Below are positions 15,952 to 25,009 of a stretch of DNA of 64,000 nt, one piece after another. A program made the translations under genes and the position numbers. The notes beneath the pieces were generated by a model. That model had not been told where the DNA came from, made no database searches, and worked only from the letters and a program-made list of their open reading frames with translations. The stretch comes from Cerasicoccus maritimus (GTDB lineage Bacteria > Verrucomicrobiota > Verrucomicrobiia > Opitutales > Cerasicoccaceae): positions 1 through 64,000 of the forward strand of contig JAVDPD010000030.1 of the NCBI GenBank assembly GCA_031296935.1, given 5' to 3'. The stretch's first letter is position 1; the number at the start of each line of letters is the position of its first letter.

Positions 15952-16653
15952 ATGAGAAAATTCAAGGTTGTTACCCGCATCACCAATTACATCTGGGCAG
16001 AATCCCCAGAAGATGCGCGGAAATTTCATGAAGACCTAATCAATAAAGGTAAAGTCACCCTCCAGAAGGATGGTGAAACAACCGTGAAGTTCTCGCGCGC
16101 GCTCGGCGTTCAATTCCTTGAAGCGCCTGAAGACATTTCCCGCTCTCGCGACCCGATCGAAAAACCACGCCCGCTCGACTGGCTGGAGATCGAACAAGAC
16201 GGCATGTCGCTCATCGCGCTCGTCACCAAGCTTTCCAAGCGCCGCGTCTATTATTACGAAGCGCTGACTCAGACCCAGCGCTCGATCGACCGCGACGCAT
16301 GGGCAAAGTGGGCCGGCAGCCACAAGGTACATCCAAGCTACCAGGAAAAACTGCCGCCCTTCATCATTCACGAGTGTGTGCGCATCCACCGTGAGAAAGG
16401 CCTCATCACAGACCACGGCGGCACTCCGGACTCCTCCGTCATTCTGGCTACCCTCGAAAAGTATGGGTACGAACCGGACGACTATGAGTTGCAGAACGGT
16501 TACTGGGCGGAAAACATTCTCGATAAGGAACTCAACACCTACATTCTCGAGAATTCCAGCAAGACTGGCCCTTCCGTCGGCGGCGACGAAATCGACGAGT
16601 GGGACATACAACTCGGAGACGATCTTCCAACCTTGGACGAATTGTCCAAGTAG
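15952..16653 (+). CDS. Conserved-looking hypothetical protein (233 aa)
   Basis: Start ATG 15952 preceded by GGAATTAG, a plausible ribosome site. The N-terminal about 60 residues (KFKVVTRITNYIWAESPEDA) form an alpha/beta unit; the middle (RPLDWLEIEQDGMSLIALVT, RVYYYEALTQTQRSIDRDAW) is mixed; the C-terminus is acidic (GGDEIDEWDIQLGDDLPTLD), possibly an interaction tail. I do not recognise the family. A strong terminator follows at 16677, so it is a single-gene unit divergent from the ParA operon. Confidence 0.65.
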   Translation: MRKFKVVTRITNYIWAESPEDARKFHEDLINKGKVTLQKDGETTVKFSRALGVQFLEAPEDISRSRDPIEKPRPLDWLEIEQDGMSLIALVTKLSKRRVYYYEALTQTQRSIDRDAWAKWAGSHKVHPSYQEKLPPFIIHECVRIHREKGLITDHGGTPDSSVILATLEKYGYEPDDYELQNGYWAENILDKELNTYILENSSKTGPSVGGDEIDEWDIQLGDDLPTLDELSK

Positions 16654-16676
16654 AGTGCTCCCGTCATCTATTTACC

Positions 16677-16704
16677 AACCCGGCGTGCAAGCGCCGGGTT
16701 TTTT
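16677..16704 (+). terminator. Rho-independent terminator
   Basis: AACCCGGCG and CGCCGGGTT form a perfect 9-bp stem with a 6-nt loop, followed by further T residues. It lies 24 bp after the 233-aa gene stop. Confidence 0.85.
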
Positions 16705-17096
16705 CATACCCCCATTCAACTGACGTCTGCGGCCCGCAAAAAAGGTTCATCGTCAAAGACGGGATAGCGCGGAGCGAAGAAGCTAGAGATAAAGCTCTCA
16801 CACCAACCATCCAGCTTCAAACCTCGCTTTCCCAAAGGAGATTGATAGCTTCGGTGCTCAGGGTATCGTGCTCGTGGTGTTTGGTCATCGTTGGTGCTGG
16901 TTTTTGTTTTAGCACCCTCAGTTTTCAACGGTAGCCCGATGCCGCTCAATGCCAAGCGAAACACTTCCTTCCCTGGGAGGGAACCGCGTATTCAGACCAC
17001 TACTTACGATTTACAGACGATTTGTTGCACCACCGCCACCGAGGTCAGCAAGTTAAGACACGTTACAATATTTGACGGTCGCGAATGCGTACAATG
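16705..17096. other. Intergenic region, no supportable gene
   Basis: About 390 bp. Short ORFs on both strands do not look like proteins. A small hairpin TTCCCTGGGAGGGAA lies at about 16968-16982. I looked for tmRNA, 6S and RNase P RNA landmarks on the minus strand and found none. Confidence 0.4.
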
Positions 17097-17121
17097 GAAA
17101 ACGCCGGAGTTACCTCCGGCG
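17097..17121 (-). terminator. Rho-independent terminator
   Basis: CGCCGGAG and CTCCGGCG form a perfect 8-bp stem with a 4-nt loop; on the minus strand it is followed by a T-run (AAAA on the plus strand at 17098-17101). It lies about 70 bp past the ferredoxin stop. Confidence 0.75.
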
Positions 17122-17193
17122 CCGTATAAAGTAAATTATGAGCTGGATGTGACCGCGGCTCCGTATGGAGGCCCAATCAGCTGACGATGAGGA

Positions 17194-17430
17194 TTACTCG
17201 TCGCCGTCGTCGCCAATGGCTTCGACCGGGCAGCCTTCAAGCGCCTCCATGCATAGGTCGATGTCGTCCTGAGCTTGCGGCTGCTTGACGACATAAGAAT
17301 AGCCACCATCGTCGCTGCGCGCAAAGTAGTCAGGCGCGGTTTCACGGCAGAGATCACAATCGATGCACTGCTCGTCCACATAAAATTTACCGGTAACGTT
17401 CTCCGGCCACTTGTCATTGATATCAGCCAT
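17194..17430 (-). CDS. [4Fe-4S] ferredoxin
   Basis: The frame is open far upstream, but ATG 17430 (MADINDKWPENVTGKFYVDE) is the clear start, giving a 78-aa acidic ferredoxin. Cluster ligands: CIDCDLC (three cysteines spaced x2-x2) and GCPVEAI near the end; the second motif lacks a full set of cysteines, so one [4Fe-4S] cluster is expected. C-terminus is very acidic (DDGDE). It is an electron carrier of unknown partner, lying 76 bp downstream of the phosphatase gene on the same strand. Confidence 0.85.
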   Translation of the reverse strand: MADINDKWPENVTGKFYVDEQCIDCDLCRETAPDYFARSDDGGYSYVVKQPQAQDDIDLCMEALEGCPVEAIGDDGDE

Positions 17431-17506
17431 AAAAGGAAAAAATGTGAGATTCGGAGCCTCGAAGTCAAGCGGGCAGTTTCTAAAATAAGCAGGACTTCCG
17501 AAGTGA

Positions 17507-18136
17507 TTACAAATCGTCGATCGCGCCGATCTGCGCCAGGTGCGAAATGTCCCCCCAAGTATGGAGCAGCCAACGACCATCTTCGAAGAAAAACTCATTG
17601 AAGGCGGCGTTAACGAATTTGTAGGCACGCGTACTCTCGCAGGGGATGCCGATGGCGTGGCGCAGAAACATGCCAAGGATGCCGCCATGCGTGACCACAC
17701 AGACGGTTTGTCCGTCAAAGCACTTGGCAATGGAGTCGAACGTGTTGCCAGCGCGGTGAAAGACATCGCGCAAACTTTCACCTTCTGGAATCACGTAATC
17801 GACGCCACCGTGGAGGTAGCCCTCCTCTTCACGGGGAAACTTAACCGCCGCTTCCGCTCGGGTGTAACCCGCGAGGATGCCGAAGTTTCGCTCGCGTAGC
17901 CCCGCGTTCTGCTCCCAGAGCGTATCCGGATGATACTGAGCAATGGCGCGGCAAGTATCCACCGCTCGCCCGAGGTCGCTGGAGATGATGCGGTCGAACT
18001 TGAAGCTCTTCAAACGTTCGCCAATGGCGTCAGCCTGGCGACGGCCCTTCTCGGTTAACGGTGAATCCTGTTGCCCCTGATAGCGATGCTGAATGTTCCA
18101 CTCAGTCTCGCCGTGGCGGATAACGATTAAACGCAT
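17507..18136 (-). CDS. Histidine phosphatase (phosphoglycerate mutase-like)
   Basis: A 209-aa protein with the catalytic RHG near the N-terminus (LIVIRHGETEWN, His at residue 8), SPLTEKGRRQADAIGERL, SSDLGRAVDTC, the acid/base segment GLRERNFGILAGYT and the second catalytic histidine VVTHGGILGMFLRH. This is the GpmB/CobC branch of the histidine phosphatase superfamily; the substrate (sugar phosphate or alpha-ribazole phosphate) cannot be decided, and no cobalamin genes are nearby. Co-directional with lpd upstream. Confidence 0.85.
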   Translation of the reverse strand: MRLIVIRHGETEWNIQHRYQGQQDSPLTEKGRRQADAIGERLKSFKFDRIISSDLGRAVDTCRAIAQYHPDTLWEQNAGLRERNFGILAGYTRAEAAVKFPREEEGYLHGGVDYVIPEGESLRDVFHRAGNTFDSIAKCFDGQTVCVVTHGGILGMFLRHAIGIPCESTRAYKFVNAAFNEFFFEDGRWLLHTWGDISHLAQIGAIDDL

Positions 18137-18143
18137 GGCTGGT

Positions 18144-18224
18144 AAGGAAAAAGATTAAAGGAAAAAGGAAAAAGCTAAGAGGCAACTTGGTAAGTTCTGA
18201 ATGCCCCCTTTAATCTTTTTCCTT
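18144..18224. repeat. 18-bp homopurine inverted repeat
   Basis: AAGGAAAAAGATTAAAGG at 18144-18161 is the exact reverse complement of 18207-18224, with a 45-bp spacer; flanking purine-rich extensions (AAGGAAAAAGG) add partial pairing. It fills the gap between the lpd stop and the phosphatase start on the minus strand, where it could act as an intercistronic RNA hairpin. Confidence 0.7.
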
Positions 18225-18236
18225 TCTCCTTTTTCC

Positions 18237-19634
18237 TTAAATGTGAATCGCTTCGTTGTGGGTGGCCGCTGCGGCTTCCATGAGCGCTTCCGAAAGCGTC
18301 GGGTGCGCGTGGATCGTGCCGTGGATTTCTTCCCAAGTCGCTTCCAACTCCATGCCCAGCGCGTATTCTGCGATGAGCTCAGTTGCTTCGGCACCGGTGA
18401 TGTGCGCGCCCAGCAGCTCGCCTTCCGGCTCGGAAACAATCAGCTTCACGAAGCCATCGGACTCCATAGCGGCTACAGCCTTGCCAGATGCGGTGAACGG
18501 GAACTTGCCGACCTTGTATTTGATTCCCTTGGCCTTCACGTCGCGCTCTGTCATGCCGATGCTGGCAACTTGCGGCTGGCAGTAGGTGCAGCCAGGGAAA
18601 CGCTCGTAAGGACGCGGCTCACCGTGGCCAAACATACCATTGACAGCCTGTACGGCTTCGTAGGTAGCCACGTGAGCCAACCAGGGCGGCCCAATGATAT
18701 CGCCAGCAGCATAGATGCCCTTGACGCTCGTGCGGTAGTGCTCGTCTACCTTGATGTAATTCTTAAACATCTCGAGCTTCACACGACTGGAAAGCAGCTT
18801 GTCGGTATTCGCTTGAACGCCGATAGCGACCAGCAGTGACTCAGCTTCGAGCTTCTCGGTCTTGTCACCCTTAACGGCATTGAGCGTGACCTTGCCCTCC
18901 TTGACTTCGATGTTCTCGGCCTTCGTGCCGAGCAGAACCTTGAGGCCCTGTTTCTTGAATTCCTTTTCGACGAACTTCGAGACGTCGTCGTCTTCAACTG
19001 GCAGCACACGGTCCATCATCTCAACGACGGTCACTTCGCAGCCAAAGGCGTTCAGGAAGTAGGCAAACTCCATGCCGATCGCGCCGGCGCCGAGAACGAC
19101 ACAGCTCTTGGGCAAATCGCGGCGGTCGAGGATTTCGCGGGCGGTCATCACCTGCTTACCGTCCTTTTCGAGACCGGGTAGCATGCGGGCGCGGCAGCCC
19201 GTGGCGATAAGGATGTTTTTCGCAGACAAGAACTCGCCCTTGCGGTCACCCGAGATTAGCTCGACCATGCCAGGCACATTGATCTGCGCTTGGCCAACAA
19301 TGTAGTCGACCTTGTTCTTCTTAAAGAGGAATTCGATGCCCTTTGCCATCTTATCCGCGACACCGCGGGAGCGCTCGACCACCTTAGGGAAATCGACATC
19401 GATTTTGCCAACGGTGAAGCCGAAATCATCGGCGTGGAGCATCTTCTGGTAGAGCTCAGCGCTTTTCAGCAGGGCTTTGGAGGGGATGCAGCCCCAGTTA
19501 AGACAAGTGCCGCCTGCGCGCTCCATTTCTACGCACGCGACCTTCTTGCCCAATTGCCCGGCGCGGATCGCACCGGCATATCCGGCTGGTCCGCCGCCAA
19601 TTACCACTAAATCGTAGCTGCTTGTGTCTGCCAT
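18237..19634 (-). CDS. lpdA: Dihydrolipoyl dehydrogenase
   Basis: Start ATG 19634 (MADTSSYDLVVIGGGPAGYA); 14 extra residues upstream look non-native. 465 aa, the normal size. FAD-binding GGGPAGYAGA, the redox-active disulfide GGTCLNWGCIPSK (two cysteines four apart), NAD-binding VVLGAGAIGMEFA, FAD-binding IYAAGDIIG, and catalytic HAHPTLSE near the C-terminus are all present. It is the E3 subunit that reoxidises lipoamide for pyruvate and 2-oxoglutarate dehydrogenase and glycine cleavage; no E1/E2 genes are in the window. Confidence 0.95.
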   Translation of the reverse strand: MADTSSYDLVVIGGGPAGYAGAIRAGQLGKKVACVEMERAGGTCLNWGCIPSKALLKSAELYQKMLHADDFGFTVGKIDVDFPKVVERSRGVADKMAKGIEFLFKKNKVDYIVGQAQINVPGMVELISGDRKGEFLSAKNILIATGCRARMLPGLEKDGKQVMTAREILDRRDLPKSCVVLGAGAIGMEFAYFLNAFGCEVTVVEMMDRVLPVEDDDVSKFVEKEFKKQGLKVLLGTKAENIEVKEGKVTLNAVKGDKTEKLEAESLLVAIGVQANTDKLLSSRVKLEMFKNYIKVDEHYRTSVKGIYAAGDIIGPPWLAHVATYEAVQAVNGMFGHGEPRPYERFPGCTYCQPQVASIGMTERDVKAKGIKYKVGKFPFTASGKAVAAMESDGFVKLIVSEPEGELLGAHITGAEATELIAEYALGMELEATWEEIHGTIHAHPTLSEALMEAAAATHNEAIHI

Positions 19635-19821
19635 ATCTATGTTCTCCAATAATCGTATCGGTCGAAAGGCGAGCATTAATGGCCCTCAAAAGCTATACGT
19701 CAACCCTTCGACGCCACCGGAAGTAATTATTCAACCCATCACACTGGATTAGCATAACTGTCACAATACACTGTAAAAAGTCCTTGAAATAAAAACTAAT
19801 GCCTCCAATTTCGATCAACGT

Positions 19822-20853
19822 ATGCTTAGAACTTCCACTATTCTGGCCTCAGTTGCGCTTTGCAGCATTGCATCTGCTGACACCCTCGTATTGAAAAATG
19901 GCGACCGGATTACCGGCAGCCTCGTGAGCCAAGAAAATGGCGCGATTAACTTTCGCTCAGATCTACTGGGTGAATTGAGCGTTCCGGAAGACCAAGCAAC
20001 CGTTGAAGTTCCGCAGGTCGCAGCACCCAGCGCAGCCGAAGCTGCCGCCGTTGCAAATGCCGCAACCACCCCCAGCTCCAAGACCTCGGGCAAAAGTGAA
20101 CCGCTGTCCGCCGAAAAGCAGGAGAAGGTCGATATGGTCACCCAATCCATCAAGGACGCGCAAAGTTGGCTTGATGAAAATGTCATCCCAGAAGGTTGGT
20201 CAGGCAAGATGTCATTTGGCTTCAGTTACTTGGAGTCAAACACTGACACCACTGCGATCAATTTTGACCTGAACGGCAAGAAAAACGCTGCCCCGCATCA
20301 CTACGCCTTTGACATTTACTATGATTACAGTCGCCAAACTCAGACCAATGGCGGAGTTAACAAAAACCTCGACCAATACGGCGCAGAGTTCACCTACGAT
20401 CACGACATCAACGAGTGGATGTTCTTCAACTCCAGCGCTAGCTACCTGAAGAACATGGTCAAAGACATTCGCCATCAAGCTGACCTCGACCTTGGCCTTG
20501 GCTTCCATGTCATCAACAACGAGGATATGACCTTGGATATCATCCCAGCCTACACGCTCCAATATAAGGACGCCGAAGGCGTTTCCCAAAAATGGTATAA
20601 CTTAGCCACGATCAAGGAATCTTACGTTTACCACTTTAGCGAAATCGTCCGCTTCGAACAAACCGCCTATGGCAGTGTTGAGCCCGGTGACACCAAGAAC
20701 TACCAGTATGGCTTCACCGCAGCGCTCATCAGCAAGCTGGCAGACTGGGTAGAAGCAAGCATCGCCTACGAGCTGACCTACGACAACACCGTTGGCACAG
20801 GCGGCGTCAAGCGCGAACAACAGATCATCGCTGGCATCGGCATCCCCTACTAA
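19822..20853 (+). CDS. DUF481-family outer-membrane beta-barrel protein
   Basis: A 343-aa secreted protein: signal peptide in the first about 19 residues (MLRTSTILASVALCSIASA), then an N-terminal beta motif DTLVLKNGDRITGSLV common in this family, an Ala-rich linker (about 65-90), and from about 115 a series of amphipathic beta strands (MSFGFSYLESNTDTTAINFD, HYAFDIYYDYSRQTQT) ending GIPY, with an aromatic last residue as for outer-membrane barrels. The family (DUF481, YdiY-like) has no firm function. Single gene with its own terminator. Confidence 0.85.
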   Translation: MLRTSTILASVALCSIASADTLVLKNGDRITGSLVSQENGAINFRSDLLGELSVPEDQATVEVPQVAAPSAAEAAAVANAATTPSSKTSGKSEPLSAEKQEKVDMVTQSIKDAQSWLDENVIPEGWSGKMSFGFSYLESNTDTTAINFDLNGKKNAAPHHYAFDIYYDYSRQTQTNGGVNKNLDQYGAEFTYDHDINEWMFFNSSASYLKNMVKDIRHQADLDLGLGFHVINNEDMTLDIIPAYTLQYKDAEGVSQKWYNLATIKESYVYHFSEIVRFEQTAYGSVEPGDTKNYQYGFTAALISKLADWVEASIAYELTYDNTVGTGGVKREQQIIAGIGIPY

Positions 20854-20878
20854 TCGATATATTTTTCTGAAAAAAATT

Positions 20879-20912
20879 AAGGCGTTCTTGAATCACAAGG
20901 ACGCCTTTTTTC
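20879..20912 (+). terminator. Rho-independent terminator
   Basis: AAGGCGTTCTTG pairs with CAAGGACGCCTT (one mismatch) across a 5-nt loop and is followed by a T-run. It ends the DUF481 gene, just upstream of rph. Confidence 0.85.
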
Positions 20913-20947
20913 TTTATCCCGTTTCCTGAAATCTGTTTCCTCCATCC

Positions 20948-21679
20948 ATGTCAGAAAACCTTCGCCTGGACGGTCGCACCTGCGACCAACTTCGCCCCAT
21001 CACCTTTGAACCCGGCATCGCGCCAAATGCGACTGGCTCTGTGCTCGTCAGCTTTGGCAATACGCGCGTCATTTGCGCCGCCACGATCGAAAAACGTGTC
21101 CCCGGCTGGATGAACGCCCAAGGCGTCGAGGGCGGCTGGATTACCGCGGAATATTCAATGCTCCCCTACTCCACCCTCGACCGCAAGCAGCGCGACAGCT
21201 CCCGGGGCAAGGTCGACGGCCGCACCGTTGAGATTCAGCGCCTCATTGGCCGCTCCATGCGCGCCGTGGTTGACCTGAAGAAGCTGCCAGGCATGACACT
21301 CTGGATCGACTGCGACGTCCTCCAAGCCGACGGCGGCACGCGAACCGCCTCAATCAGCGGTGCATGCGTCGCCGCCAAACTCGCAATTAAGCGCCTCATG
21401 GCTGACGGCGTACTGGCCGAAGACCCGATGCCCAACACCGTTGCCGCAGTCAGCGTGGGCATCTGGCAAGACCTCGAAGTGCTCGACCTACCCTACGTCG
21501 AAGACCGCGACGCGGATGTGGATTTCAATGTGGTGATGACCAGCATCGGCGAGTTTGTTGAAGTTCAGGGAACCGGCGAAGAGGCAACCTTTACCCAGGC
21601 TCAGCTAGATGGACTGCTCGCGCTAGCCAAAAAAGGCATCCTCGAAATCAGTGAATCACAGGCAGCTGCATTAGTTTAA
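20948..21679 (+). CDS. rph: Ribonuclease PH
   Basis: A 243-aa full-length RNase PH: LRLDGRTCDQLRPITFE start, VLVSFGNTRVICAATIE, GWITAEYSMLPYST, the phosphate-binding GRTVEIQRLIGRSMRAVVD and DCDVLQADGGTRTASISGA, and ending with a FTQAQLDGLLALAKKGI helix. The enzyme trims tRNA 3' ends by phosphorolysis. Starts 36 bp after the terminator; next gene 170 bp downstream, so probably a single unit. Confidence 0.95.
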   Translation: MSENLRLDGRTCDQLRPITFEPGIAPNATGSVLVSFGNTRVICAATIEKRVPGWMNAQGVEGGWITAEYSMLPYSTLDRKQRDSSRGKVDGRTVEIQRLIGRSMRAVVDLKKLPGMTLWIDCDVLQADGGTRTASISGACVAAKLAIKRLMADGVLAEDPMPNTVAAVSVGIWQDLEVLDLPYVEDRDADVDFNVVMTSIGEFVEVQGTGEEATFTQAQLDGLLALAKKGILEISESQAAALV

Positions 21680-21851
21680 TTAATTATATTCATTTTTTGA
21701 ACAGGCTGACAATTTAAGCCAATATGGCATCAAAAAACGCACTAATAGGACTGGTTAAGGATGAAAATATAGGCCTAACCTCAAAATTAAGCGTTGCCAA
21801 AGTATGTGCTGGACGGCCAAATGGGCTACTTAAGCCTCCTTCCTGAAACCC

Positions 21852-23039
21852 ATGAATATTCACGAATACCAAGCCAAGGAATTGTTCACCGAATTTGGCA
21901 TCGCAGTGCCCGCTGGCAAAGCGGCGCAAAGCGAATCCGATTTTGAAGCCGCGCTGAGCGCAATCGAGGGCGACACCGTTGTGGTGAAGTCTCAAATCCA
22001 CGCCGGCGGTCGCGGCAAGGGAACGTTTACGGACGGTTTCAAGGGCGGCGTCAAGGTGCTCCCCCGAGCCGAAGCAATCGACGTTGCCAAGAAGATGCTT
22101 GGCAATACGCTGGTCACGCACCAAACCGGTCCGGAAGGCCGCGAAGTAAAGACCGTTTACTTTACGGAAGCCAGCGCCATCCAGAAGGAATACTACTTAG
22201 CGATCCTTCTGGACCGCGCCACCAGCAAGCCCGTCATTATCGCTTCGACTGAAGGCGGTATGGATATCGAAACCGTCGCTGATGAGACTCCGGAGAAGAT
22301 CATCCGCGTCATCATTGACCCAGCGACCGGCATTATGCCTTTTCACAAGCGCCAGATCGCGTTTGGGCTCGGCCTCACCGAAAAGGCTCAGCTCAAGCAG
22401 CTCGATAAGTTCCTCACTGGTCTTTATGACATGTTCTGGGACAAGGACTGCTCGATGGTGGAGATCAATCCGCTCATCACCACGCCCGAAGGCGACATCC
22501 TCGCCCTCGACGCGAAGGTTAATTTCGACAGCAACGCCCTCTTCCGCCACCCGGAAATCGTCGCCCTCCGCGACCTGGGCGAAGAAGACCCGAAGGAAGT
22601 TAAGGCTTCCGACACCGGTCTGAGTTACATCGCGCTCGACGGCAACATCGCTTGCCTCGTCAACGGTGCAGGTCTGGCCATGGCCACTATGGACATCATC
22701 AAGCACTTCGGCGGCAATCCGGCAAATTTCCTAGATGTAGGCGGTGGCGCAAATGCAGACCAGGTTACCGAAGCCTTCAAGATCATCCTCAGCGATCCGA
22801 ACGTGAAGGGCATCCTCGTCAACATCTTCGGCGGCATCATGAGCTGCAAGACGATTGCTGACGGCATCATCGAAGCAGCCAAGAACGTCGACATCACCGT
22901 GCCACTCGTTGTGCGCCTCGAAGGCAACTCCGTCGCCGAAGGCAAGCAAGCCCTCACCGACAGCGGTCTGGCCCTCACACCGGCCGACTCGCTATCCGAC
23001 GCAGCCCAAAAGATCGTCAAGCTTGTTGCTGAAGCGTAA
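21852..23039 (+). CDS. sucC: Succinate-CoA ligase, beta subunit
   Basis: 395 aa, full length. N-terminal ATP-grasp ([34 protein letters not shown]), metal-binding [19 protein letters not shown], and C-terminal CoA-ligase domain with [15 protein letters not shown] and [16 protein letters not shown]. It joins succinate, CoA and ADP/GDP phosphorylation in the TCA cycle. sucD follows after 32 bp, so the pair is an operon. Confidence 0.96.
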   Translation: MNIHEYQAKELFTEFGIAVPAGKAAQSESDFEAALSAIEGDTVVVKSQIHAGGRGKGTFTDGFKGGVKVLPRAEAIDVAKKMLGNTLVTHQTGPEGREVKTVYFTEASAIQKEYYLAILLDRATSKPVIIASTEGGMDIETVADETPEKIIRVIIDPATGIMPFHKRQIAFGLGLTEKAQLKQLDKFLTGLYDMFWDKDCSMVEINPLITTPEGDILALDAKVNFDSNALFRHPEIVALRDLGEEDPKEVKASDTGLSYIALDGNIACLVNGAGLAMATMDIIKHFGGNPANFLDVGGGANADQVTEAFKIILSDPNVKGILVNIFGGIMSCKTIADGIIEAAKNVDITVPLVVRLEGNSVAEGKQALTDSGLALTPADSLSDAAQKIVKLVAEA

Positions 23040-23071
23040 CCACACCTTAGAACCATCAATTTTATAATATC

Positions 23072-23950
23072 ATGAGTGTCCTCGTTGGCAAAAACACCCG
23101 CGTCGTCGGACAAGGCATCACCGGTAAGGCAGGCACACAGCATGCCCTCAACAACATCGCCTACGGCACCAATTATGTTGCCGCTGTCACCCCTGGCAAG
23201 GGCGGTGGCAAGTGGGAAGACAAGTTGCCGATCTTCAACTCCGTTCATGACGCCGTGGCAAAAGAAGGTGCCAATACTTCCGTGATCTTCGTCCCCCCGC
23301 CCTTCGCGGCTGACGGTATTCTGGAAGCAATCGACGCCGGCATCGAGCTGATCATCTGCATCACCGAAGGCATCCCGGTTCGCGATATGACGGCAGTTAA
23401 AGATGCGCTGATTAAGACTGGCGGAAAAACCCGTCTGATCGGCCCTAACTGCCCGGGCATTATGACCCCCGGCGAATGCAACATCGGCATCATGCCCGGT
23501 TACATTGCACAGCCTGGCAAGGTTGGCGTGGTCAGCCGCTCTGGCACCCTTACCTACGAAGCTATGTATCAGCTGACGGTTCGTGGTTACGGCCAAAGCA
23601 CCTGCATCGGCATCGGCGGTGACCCGATCAATGGCACCAGCCACATCGACGCAGTCAAGCTCTTCAATGAAGACCCCGCCACCGAGGCGATCATCCTGAT
23701 CGGCGAAATCGGCGGCAGCGCTGAAGAAGAAGCCGCAGCCTACATCAAGGAGCACGTCAAGAAGCCGGTAGCCGCCTTCATTGCAGGCACGACCGCACCT
23801 CCCGGACGTCGCATGGGCCACGCAGGTGCCATTGTTTCCGGCTCCAGTGGCAGCGCAGAAACGAAGATCGCTGCGCTTAAGGACGCCGGCATCGCCGTTG
23901 CTCCAACGCCTTCAGAAATTGGTGAAACCCTGCTGTCGATTTACAGCTAG
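23072..23950 (+). CDS. sucD: Succinate-CoA ligase, alpha subunit
   Basis: 292 aa. CoA-binding Rossmann N-terminus ([20 protein letters not shown]), [14 protein letters not shown], the ligase motif [14 protein letters not shown], and the active-site region with the phosphohistidine segment [13 protein letters not shown]. Catalyses the phospho-enzyme half of succinyl-CoA synthesis with SucC. A strong terminator follows. Confidence 0.96.
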   Translation: MSVLVGKNTRVVGQGITGKAGTQHALNNIAYGTNYVAAVTPGKGGGKWEDKLPIFNSVHDAVAKEGANTSVIFVPPPFAADGILEAIDAGIELIICITEGIPVRDMTAVKDALIKTGGKTRLIGPNCPGIMTPGECNIGIMPGYIAQPGKVGVVSRSGTLTYEAMYQLTVRGYGQSTCIGIGGDPINGTSHIDAVKLFNEDPATEAIILIGEIGGSAEEEAAAYIKEHVKKPVAAFIAGTTAPPGRRMGHAGAIVSGSSGSAETKIAALKDAGIAVAPTPSEIGETLLSIYS

Positions 23951-23977
23951 AGGTAAGCAGTATATTTCCTCGCTTAG

Positions 23978-24010
23978 AATGTTTCATGCAGTCTTGCATG
24001 AAACATTTTT
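23978..24010 (+). terminator. Rho-independent terminator
   Basis: AATGTTTCATGCA and TGCATGAAACATT form a perfect 13-bp stem with a GTCT loop, followed by TTT. Ends the sucCD operon. Confidence 0.9.
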
Positions 24011-24185
24011 AGCATATATTGTTAAGAAGTGACTTAAAAATGTCGTTTAATAATCATCAACAGGTTTAAAGATGCTTTTTCGCAATCACGGCTACATGGC
24101 AGATGCAAAGATATCCTCCTAAATGTGTTGCCAAAATGCTCTCAAATACCTAGCGATATAGGATTCTTGATAAGCAAGGAAGATT

Positions 24186-24395
24186 ATGGCTAAAAAACAA
24201 ACTCATGGGCGCGCGCCCGGAAAAACCCAAATCTCAATCAGCCTCCCCGAGGATCTGGTTGATAAAATTGATCGGCTTGCGGCTACAGAAAATCGCAATC
24301 GATCTAACTTCATCGCCACGCACCTAGAGTCGTTGGCAGGTGAATTGGAGGCCTCAGAACCTCCCAAGAAGTTCAAAAAGAAAGCTACTAAATAG
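24186..24395 (+). CDS. Ribbon-helix-helix DNA-binding protein, host copy
   Basis: 69 aa with RHH fold: strand KTQISISLP (about 14-22), helix EDLVDKIDRLAATENR, and helix NRSNFIATHLESLA, then a lysine-rich tail (PPKKFKKKATK). GRAPGKTQISISLP and ENRNRSNFIAT are identical to the prophage protein at 6367-6540; the host copy adds the basic tail. Small RHH proteins of this kind act as transcription regulators or nucleoid-binding proteins. It has its own terminator and no toxin-like neighbour, so an antitoxin role is unlikely. Confidence 0.82.
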   Translation: MAKKQTHGRAPGKTQISISLPEDLVDKIDRLAATENRNRSNFIATHLESLAGELEASEPPKKFKKKATK

Positions 24396-24429
24396 CTAAC
24401 TCCAGAGAAAACTTATTCACCCCATCACT

Positions 24430-24462
24430 GAATCCCGCCTGAACAGGCGGGATTCATTTTTT
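24430..24462 (+). terminator. Rho-independent terminator
   Basis: GAATCCCGCC and GGCGGGATTC form a perfect 10-bp stem with a 6-nt loop, followed by a T-run. Ends the RHH gene. Confidence 0.9.
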
Positions 24463-24495
24463 GCTGCGAAACTTGCTCTTTACCGCCCATGCCAT

Positions 24496-24906
24496 TTGAT
24501 TGCACCCGTGAACATATACGCCGACTGGTTGCCTGACAATGCCTACTACGCCTTCCACCTATTGGCTTGGCTCGGCGGAGTGGTCGCCCTGCAATGGCTC
24601 GGCTTTCATCGCCTGCTTTGGGCAAACCGACGCGCGATTTTCCTGCCTGCGGTTATTCTCGGCACCTACCTGATCCTCACGGATATAGTGGCGGTGCATT
24701 TCGAGATCTGGCACTTTGACCCAAATTTCATCCTCGCCGGAAGCGTCGAATCGCCCATCGCTCGATTTCTACTAAAGCCCTTTGGCGTGCCGATCGAAGA
24801 ATGGCTCTTCTTTTACCTTACAGCCCAGCTCGTGTCCCAGAGCTTTATCTTGTTCCTGCCCAAGCATCTACGCAAGGAGCCGAAAACGCGCCAAGGAAAC
24901 AATTAA
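24496..24906 (+). CDS. Lycopene cyclase domain protein (CrtYc/d-like)
   Basis: A 136-aa membrane protein with three helices (about residues 17-40, 48-68, 98-125). The signature GVPIEEWLFFYLTAQL matches the Pro-x-Glu-Glu motif of the heterodimeric-type lycopene cyclase domain (CrtYc/CrtYd, also the yeast/fungal bifunctional enzyme half), and FEIWHFDPNFILAG fits the same family. Bacterial enzymes need two such domains; only one is here, so it may act as a homodimer or with a distant partner. No crt genes adjoin. No ATG is in frame: TTG 24496 or GTG 24508 are the candidate starts. Confidence 0.75.
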   Translation: MIAPVNIYADWLPDNAYYAFHLLAWLGGVVALQWLGFHRLLWANRRAIFLPAVILGTYLILTDIVAVHFEIWHFDPNFILAGSVESPIARFLLKPFGVPIEEWLFFYLTAQLVSQSFILFLPKHLRKEPKTRQGNN

Positions 24907-25009
24907 AGCATTCGCCATCATTGAAGCTTACTTACTGACCTGCTGTTCTTGTTATTAAAACATTATTTACGCTTCACAGCTAAGTCGATGTTCTCCATTT
25001 ATTCCTAGC

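Noticed and set aside
16705..17096. Possible tmRNA, 6S or other structured RNA
   Set aside because: No tag-peptide frame, no CCA-type acceptor end and no 6S bulge pattern could be recognised on either strand.
22625..23821. 398-aa minus-strand ORF opposite sucC/sucD
   Set aside because: Shadow of two unmistakable metabolic genes.
24186..24395. Antitoxin of a toxin-antitoxin pair
   Set aside because: RHH antitoxins are usually followed by a toxin; here a strong terminator and a lycopene cyclase domain follow.
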